A stretch of 64,000 nt of DNA from Gloeopeniophorella convolvens. Its lineage: Eukaryota > Basidiomycota > Agaricomycetes > Russulales. A program made the position numbers and the translations under genes. The stretch spans positions 62,001 to 126,000 of the forward strand of contig WTXD01000008.1 in NCBI GenBank assembly GCA_022496205.1. Reading direction: 5' to 3'. The notes beneath the pieces are model-generated. The model saw nothing but the letters and a program-made list of their open reading frames with translations, did no database searches and was not told the DNA's origin. Shown here one piece after another: positions 59,796 through 64,000 of the stretch (position 1 is the first letter of the stretch; the number at the start of each line of letters is the position of its first letter).

Positions 59796-60418
59796 TCAAG
59801 CTTCAAGCTTCAAGTCGGAGCGCACCAGCTTTGATACGAAGTACCCTTCTCGCTCACTGGTTCACTCGGCTGGTCGCTGTGCGCCGATTTTCACATAACC
59901 ACGCATGACATGCCAGTGTCGGTGTCGCTCAGCATATATTGCCCGGCACCGCTGTGTCATATACTCTTGCTTCCACTCCATCATGCATGTATTTTCGTTG
60001 CCAGGGATCTGAAGCTGAACGTGAACCCCGGGGTTTCTGGACCATTCTGATCGGTGACAATATCCGTTTGAATGGGACTTTGCCTTCTGGTAACACCATT
60101 CACCATCGTCCCGGCGGGAAGAGGATCTCCGGAATGGCAAGCGTCGCACTGGATTGCATGCAAGGCTCGGCATCAAACCGTCACTTGATCGTGCCGCTAT
60201 GATCTTCCTAACGTCCTAGCAGAGACGGCCCTCGGTCCTGACGATGGCTTGGGCCGCCTAACTGATAGATCACGGAGGCCATTGTCCCTCTGAGACATGT
60301 GATGATATCCCCGAGACATATAAAAGTCCAGAGGGAGAAGCCCTGCTTCCTCAGTACATCTCCCATCGTTGTGCGTCTTCGAAAACCTCTTCGATACACC
60401 ATCCAACCCCTCGCATCC
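59652..60418. other. Divergent intergenic region between small basic gene and secreted peptide gene
   Basis: About 770 bp. It contains the duplicated promoter segment (see repeat entry) and, at its right end, a TATA box for the secreted peptide gene. A short direct repeat CAAGCTTCAAGCTTCAAG lies at 59797-59814. Otherwise nothing recognised. Confidence 0.45.
60319..60325 (+). promoter_or_regulatory. TATA box of the small secreted peptide gene
   Basis: TATAAAA, 94 bases upstream of ATG 60419, in the context ACATATAAAAGTCC. It is the clearest TATA box in the window and supports 60419 as a real start. Confidence 0.6.
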
Positions 60419-60625
60419 ATGCGTCTTCTGTCTCTGCTCATCGTCTGTCTGGCAGCCGTTGTCAACGCGTCTCCGATTGAGGACGATGGTATTACTTTCT
60501 TCCAGTCTCTTCCAGTGGGTTTCCTGACATCTGTGATCTCAGCGTTGGACATCGCTGCGCGAGGGAGATTTCCCACTCACACTCTCCCGGCTAGGGGGGG
60601 ATTTCCTATTCACACCCTCCCGTGA
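60419..60625 (+). CDS. Small secreted peptide with C-terminal tandem repeat
   Basis: ATG 60419 starts a clear signal peptide, MRLLSLLIVCLAAVVNA, with likely cleavage before SPIEDDG. The mature part is about 50 residues. The unspliced frame ends in two imperfect repeats, RGRFPTHTLPA and RGGFPIHTLP, then TGA 60623-60625. A possible intron (GTGGGT at 60515 to CTCAG at 60541) would shift the frame, and the repeats would then read GDFPLTLSRLG and GDFLFTPSREA before a later stop near 60640, so both frames are repetitive. A signal peptide plus short repeats is the layout of fungal processed-peptide precursors, but there is no KR/RR Kex2 site in the unspliced form. A strong TATA box lies upstream. 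Function unknown. Confidence 0.55.
   Translation: MRLLSLLIVCLAAVVNASPIEDDGITFFQSLPVGFLTSVISALDIAARGRFPTHTLPARGGFPIHTLP
60570..60622 (+). repeat. Tandem direct repeat in secreted peptide gene
   Basis: Two adjacent imperfect copies of about 30 bases (core GGGAGATTTCCCACTCACACTC versus GGGGGATTTCCTATTCACACCC, each then ending TCCCG). Differences are mostly C/T transitions. Confidence 0.7.
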
Positions 60626-61010
60626 AGCGCGATGACTTGCTGGACAGGGGCAGCTAAGTGGTGTGTAAGCCGTGCGTACACCCATATGTGTCCTTGATTT
60701 GTCTCGCTCGATTGTGCTTATAGGGGGCACTGGACTTCATGCTAAAGTTCCGCCGTAGGAATGTGACTGAATAATCGGAATTCAAGTAAAATTCCGGGAC
60801 CCATGTACCCATATATAATTCCTGCCTGATTTATGCATGTTTTCCCGGCACGGGGGGACACCTCGCGCGCAAACTTCGGCTCTGGTGGCCCGGGGGCTCC
60901 GTGACCGAGTCGAGAGAATCTGCTAAGTCGCGTTTTGGCTGGAGCCCCTGAGCGCATACATTCATCCCCTCCTCCTCCATGCCCACAAAACTCATCATCT
61001 GCTCCTGTCC
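60626..61010. other. Intergenic sequence
   Basis: About 385 bp with no gene. AT-richer around 60780-60840 (ATTCAAGTAAAATTCCGGGAC, ATATATAATTCCTGCC), with no motif I can assign. Confidence 0.4.
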
Positions 61011-61084
61011 ACAAAGCTCTATCTCGACCCCTCAGTCCTGCAACTGCGAAGGACAGTTTATCGCCACAGAGAAGAGGAAGAGGC

Positions 61085-61725
61085 ACGCCAAAATGCAGAG
61101 CGCGTGCCCAATGCCGCTGGCCTCACGCTCAAGAGCACCCTTACTGCCCCCGTACGTCGCGCTCCTGCCCCCGCCCTCCGTGCTCCTGCCCCCACCCTCA
61201 ATCTCGTTGCAAGCGTGGCCCTTTGTTCTCCCTCAGTGCGCCCTTGTCCCTACAGGACGTCGCACGCCAGGCAGAGTACGCGGCCCACTGGCTCGCGCTC
61301 GATATGAAGATCTGCGACGAGATCAAGGGGCTCGCCCCCAGCGAACCGTCCGTGTCTGCGCTGTCACGCCGCGCGCAGAGCATCACCGCAATCATAACCG
61401 CCAAGCTCCCGCAGGGTCATTGGCCCAATTTCATCAAGGACTTCCTCTGCTTCATCATCTTGGGCACCAGTGTGCCGCCCGTCAGTCCACATTCAGCGTG
61501 ATCGGCTCTCGTGCATCTTTGCATTACATCGCCCACTACCACGGCTATGCTTGATCATTGCTTCTCGTCTGGCCCATTCTCGTCCGGCCTATGTCAGGAC
61601 CCAGACGTGCTTTGCGTGCACGCAGACAAGATTCTCACCGCCATTGTGCATGGCGTGCGCAAGGAGGAACCCTCAACGGACACGCAGATCGCCACTATGG
61701 AGGTGCCGTACCCCCGCACGTGAGT
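61085..61725 (+). pseudogene. Truncated importin-beta (karyopherin beta-1)-like fragment
   Basis: Three blocks match the N-terminal HEAT repeats of importin beta/Kap95: NAAGLTLKSTLTAP (about 61110-61150); after a GTACGT...CTACAG gap, DVARQAEYAAHWLALDMKI and AQSITAIITAKLPQGHWPNF (61256-61445); and ILTAIVHGVRKEEPSTDTQI (about 61630-61690). The second block runs into TGA 61499-61501 unless an unproven intron removes it. The frame of the last block closes soon after 61720, and about three-quarters of a normal ~860-residue importin beta is missing. Residues that are usually strongly conserved differ (for example LCFIILGTS where a LLGFV-type block is expected). I read it as a decayed partial copy of a KAP95-like gene. 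A short expressed derivative cannot be excluded. Confidence 0.55.
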
Positions 61726-63167
61726 ATACGATCGATGCCCTCGCACCCTCCTGATCTCCAAGCCGAACCGCAACAAGCCATACAAGCCGGCTAACGGGCT
61801 CATACCGTGCTGCCGCCCGAAGCTCGGCGTGGGCGTGGCACTGATCTGCAGTGTGCAAAACACAAGTAAGTCGCAGAGCTGCGTATTGGACATTCAAGCC
61901 TGCTCACAGGAATCGCAGAAGGGCATGAGCCCGTTGCCAGGGAAGAGCAGCACCGCAGGGCCGAGCGACCATGGTCAGGATTCAGGAACGGCGTACCCCC
62001 TGCGTGGACATGTGTGAGTGGCCGCGTGTTCTTCCCAGACATGGATACTCACCTGGCTGATAGGATCCAGTCGTTTCGTTGGTGCGCAAACACTTGGGAG
62101 GCTCTTGACGAGCGTCACTAGGTGGGGTATACCGTATGGCATGCGACACTGCTTCCACGGTCGGGGCGAGGGTGGCTGGCTCGGAATGGCTTAGGTGCGT
62201 CATTGATGCTCTCCTCCTTGTCCTCCAGCAGTTCATGTAATAGCACAAAGAACAGGGGCTACGCGCAGGGATTTTCTGCGCGGGCGCACGAGGTCTTTGA
62301 TGATGTCTCGAATAACGGTCGCGCTGATGGCGCACCACCCTTTCATTGAACATAGGATAGCTACAGTACATACAGAGGGTGTTTTATTATGTAGTTGCTT
62401 TGGAATTTAAGCATTTCATCCACATATGCGTGTGCTATAAGGCGGGCAGTGAGGGAGGGACGAGGAGCGCTAGGACCAGACAGAAGCGCCGGGCCGGTCA
62501 CACCGTTTGACAAGGGATTGCAGGGAAGGGCTCTAAATCATCCGGATTGTCTGCCATATAGGAACATATCCGTCATGATTCGGGCGATTGACAGCTGACG
62601 GATAGATTCCTGAATTGTGCTGTATTTCAGGTTTTCAGTCACAGTTCCGGCCCGAAACTTTCGCACGAAGTCCAGTGGGGAAATACAGGAAGAGACAATT
62701 CCGACGATGTCTAGCCAATGTGATGACATCTTGACGGTAGATGTAGGACGGCTTATGCATTGTCTGCTCGGGATGTGTCTCTGTGAATGGCGTTCCGTCC
62801 TTAGTGCATAGAAGCAGCTGGCATACGTGGAATATGTATGAACAGATGTGTTTTCGATGCATTCAGTGACCGAAAGTTTGGTGCGCTCGGCCTCCAAAAG
62901 GAAGGAACCGGACATGGGCTGCATGCGGCGTACCGTCACTGCCGTGGCGCCGTCGCCACCCCCTTGAGTGGATTTGTGCCATGGCGTTCAAGTCAGCAGG
63001 GTTGGAGCTTTCAGGGCAGTGAGATCGCGAACTAGGAGGGCCATTGAGCGCATTGCTAGTTGCTCGAGCGCTCATGACATGAGTCATCTCAATTCGTGCT
63101 TCACTAGCAGAGAATTGCGAGTGAGTGGGCCCATCGTTGAAGCCGCGGAAGGACGATGAGAATAGCG

Positions 63168-63202
63168 GGGCTTGGGCTTGGGCTTGGGCTTGGGCTTGGG
63201 CT
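63168..63202. repeat. GGGCTT hexanucleotide tandem repeat (about 5.8 copies)
   Basis: Perfect array of GGGCTT units on the plus strand, followed by AGCTGGCT. It is not the TTAGGG telomere repeat of basidiomycetes, although the unit length is the same. Confidence 0.9.
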
Positions 63203-63248
63203 AGCTGGCTACATGGACGAGCGCCGGCCCGCAGACGCGACGCAACGC

Positions 63249-63261
63249 AAAAAAAAAAAAA
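63249..63261. repeat. Poly-A run (13 bases)
   Basis: Run of 13 A (T-run on the minus strand), immediately next to the left edge of duplicated segment copy B. Confidence 0.85.
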
Positions 63262-63262
63262 G

Positions 63263-63475
63263 ATGGTTTGTTTTGGTATTGGTAAACTTTTTGGGGGGTT
63301 TGAACAGGTTTGAACTGCACTGCCCGCGTGCGTGTGGTCGGGTGAAGAGATTAGATGGTGGGGGATTTTGGGGGGAGGCGGGATCGCGGTGGATGGATTG
63401 AGTAAGTGCGTTTCCTTCAAGTTTGTTGGGTTCCTGGCTTCAAGGAAAGCCCGTGAAATGCTATCGGCTCCGAGC
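63263..63475. pseudogene. Duplicated segment, copy B: decayed start/promoter of the small basic gene
   Basis: Matches copy A at 59594-59795, best over 63325-63417. Read on the minus strand, the start codon context of copy A (ATGCAGGTGAAACC) corresponds here to GTGCAGTTCAAACC, so the ATG is lost. The coding part beyond about 20 codons is not recognisable and is replaced by a poly-A run and the GGGCTT array. Differences are mainly transitions. Confidence 0.55.
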
Positions 63476-64000
63476 GGCGAGGACTCGGGGACACCGGCGC
63501 ACACACATAGATGCTGCTGTACATCTTCTAAGGGCTCGCGTTCCCTCTGCGGATCTGCAGACAGAACCTTGCATCATCTGCGCATTCTCAGACTGATCTG
63601 CGCCACACCCTGATGCTGCGCCGGCTTGTCAGCAACATGGTCCAGATAGGTACTATTGAAGTACTCATGATCTGATAAATTAGAAGGGGCACACCCGACT
63701 AGTTCTTAGGGTTGTGGCGCCCTCCATCAGACTTCTTACGCAGGTTTAAGGTGTGACAATACATCACGAGGGATGGCACCAGTTCCTTACGTGTCCTTGG
63801 GTCCTGGGTTTATGTTAAGATGTCCGGGTATTATGGTTTGCGAGTGACAGTGCGATCCTGTGTGATCCCCCTGAAGATGGGGACACGCCTCCGCAGATCG
63901 ACGGCGTTACAATACGGGAAATATGGATTCGTTTCGTCCGACACCGATACAGCACCTAGTGAATTTATCAAAGACCGAGGACGTCAAACCCAAGCAGCAC
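63476..64000. other. Right end of window, no gene seen
   Basis: About 520 bp without a convincing open frame or motif on either strand. AT-richer in places (63640-63680). A gene could begin beyond the window. Confidence 0.4.

Larger units (their letters stand above)
61735..63262. other. Gene-poor region without supported genes
   Basis: About 1.5 kb of short broken frames. On the minus strand around 62330-62190 there are helical, charged fragments (ATVIRDIIKDLV, LLHELLEDKEESIND) in different frames, interrupted by a stop. They could be remnants of a decayed gene. The GGGCTT repeat and a poly-A run lie at the right end. Nothing else recognised. Confidence 0.4.

Noticed and set aside
63168..63202. 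Telomeric repeat
   Set aside because: Unit is GGGCTT, not TTAGGG, and the array is short and internal.
1..64000. tRNA genes, CRISPR arrays, intact transposons
   Set aside because: No convincing A-box/B-box pairs with cloverleaf, no spaced direct-repeat arrays, and no transposase, integrase or reverse transcriptase motifs were seen. A tRNAscan and repeat-library search would be decisive.

Overview
This window is nuclear DNA of a filamentous basidiomycete, most likely an Agaricomycete and possibly a polypore. The evidence is GC-rich coding sequence, many short introns (about 45-70 bp, GT...AG), genes packed on both strands with short intergenic gaps, and a gene set (CDC24, BTN1, bifunctional THI6, DBP4, CTF4, RAP1, PalI, F-box and BTB proteins) typical of that group. 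The order-level placement is inference. No bacterial-type operon, CRISPR array, rRNA, convincing tRNA or intact transposon was seen. All gene spans below include introns. Splice sites were read by eye from GT/AG signals and reading-frame continuity.

Layout. 0-9 kb: the 3' end of a CDC6-like replication gene, a convergent gamma-tubulin complex gene, a BTB/POZ gene, and a divergent caprin-like RGG-rich RNA-binding protein. 9-20 kb: an SLC25 mitochondrial carrier, a large RhoGAP and a GH63-like protein resembling yeast YMR196W. 21-28 kb: CDC24 on the minus strand and a RAP1-like telomere protein on the plus strand. After an empty 1.8 kb come an F-box protein, a phytanoyl-CoA dioxygenase-family enzyme, bifunctional THI6 and a PalI/Rim9-type membrane protein (30-36.6 kb). 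37-40.3 kb: two tandem proline-rich orphan genes. 40.6-50.2 kb: a TAPT1/EMP65-family membrane protein, the DBP4 RNA helicase, the CLN3/BTN1 homologue and an mtTFB/MTF1-like mitochondrial transcription factor. 50.4-58.7 kb: CTF4/WDHD1 and a large protein of unknown function whose C-terminus weakly resembles Ulp1-type proteases without the catalytic cysteine.

The last 5 kb (59-64 kb) differ from the rest. They hold only a small basic protein gene, a small secreted peptide gene with an internal tandem repeat, a truncated importin-beta-like fragment, a diverged second copy of the small gene's start and promoter, and simple repeats. This looks like a gene-poor, decaying or recently rearranged segment.

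The genes do not form one pathway. Several serve chromosome and cell-division functions (CDC6, GCP, RAP1, CTF4) and two act on Rho-type GTPases (RhoGAP, CDC24). I found no clear new multi-gene system. The most interesting signals are single-gene oddities: three Myb-like repeats in the RAP1 homologue, the cysteine-less Ulp1-like domain, the repeat-bearing secreted peptide, and gene debris in the last 5 kb.
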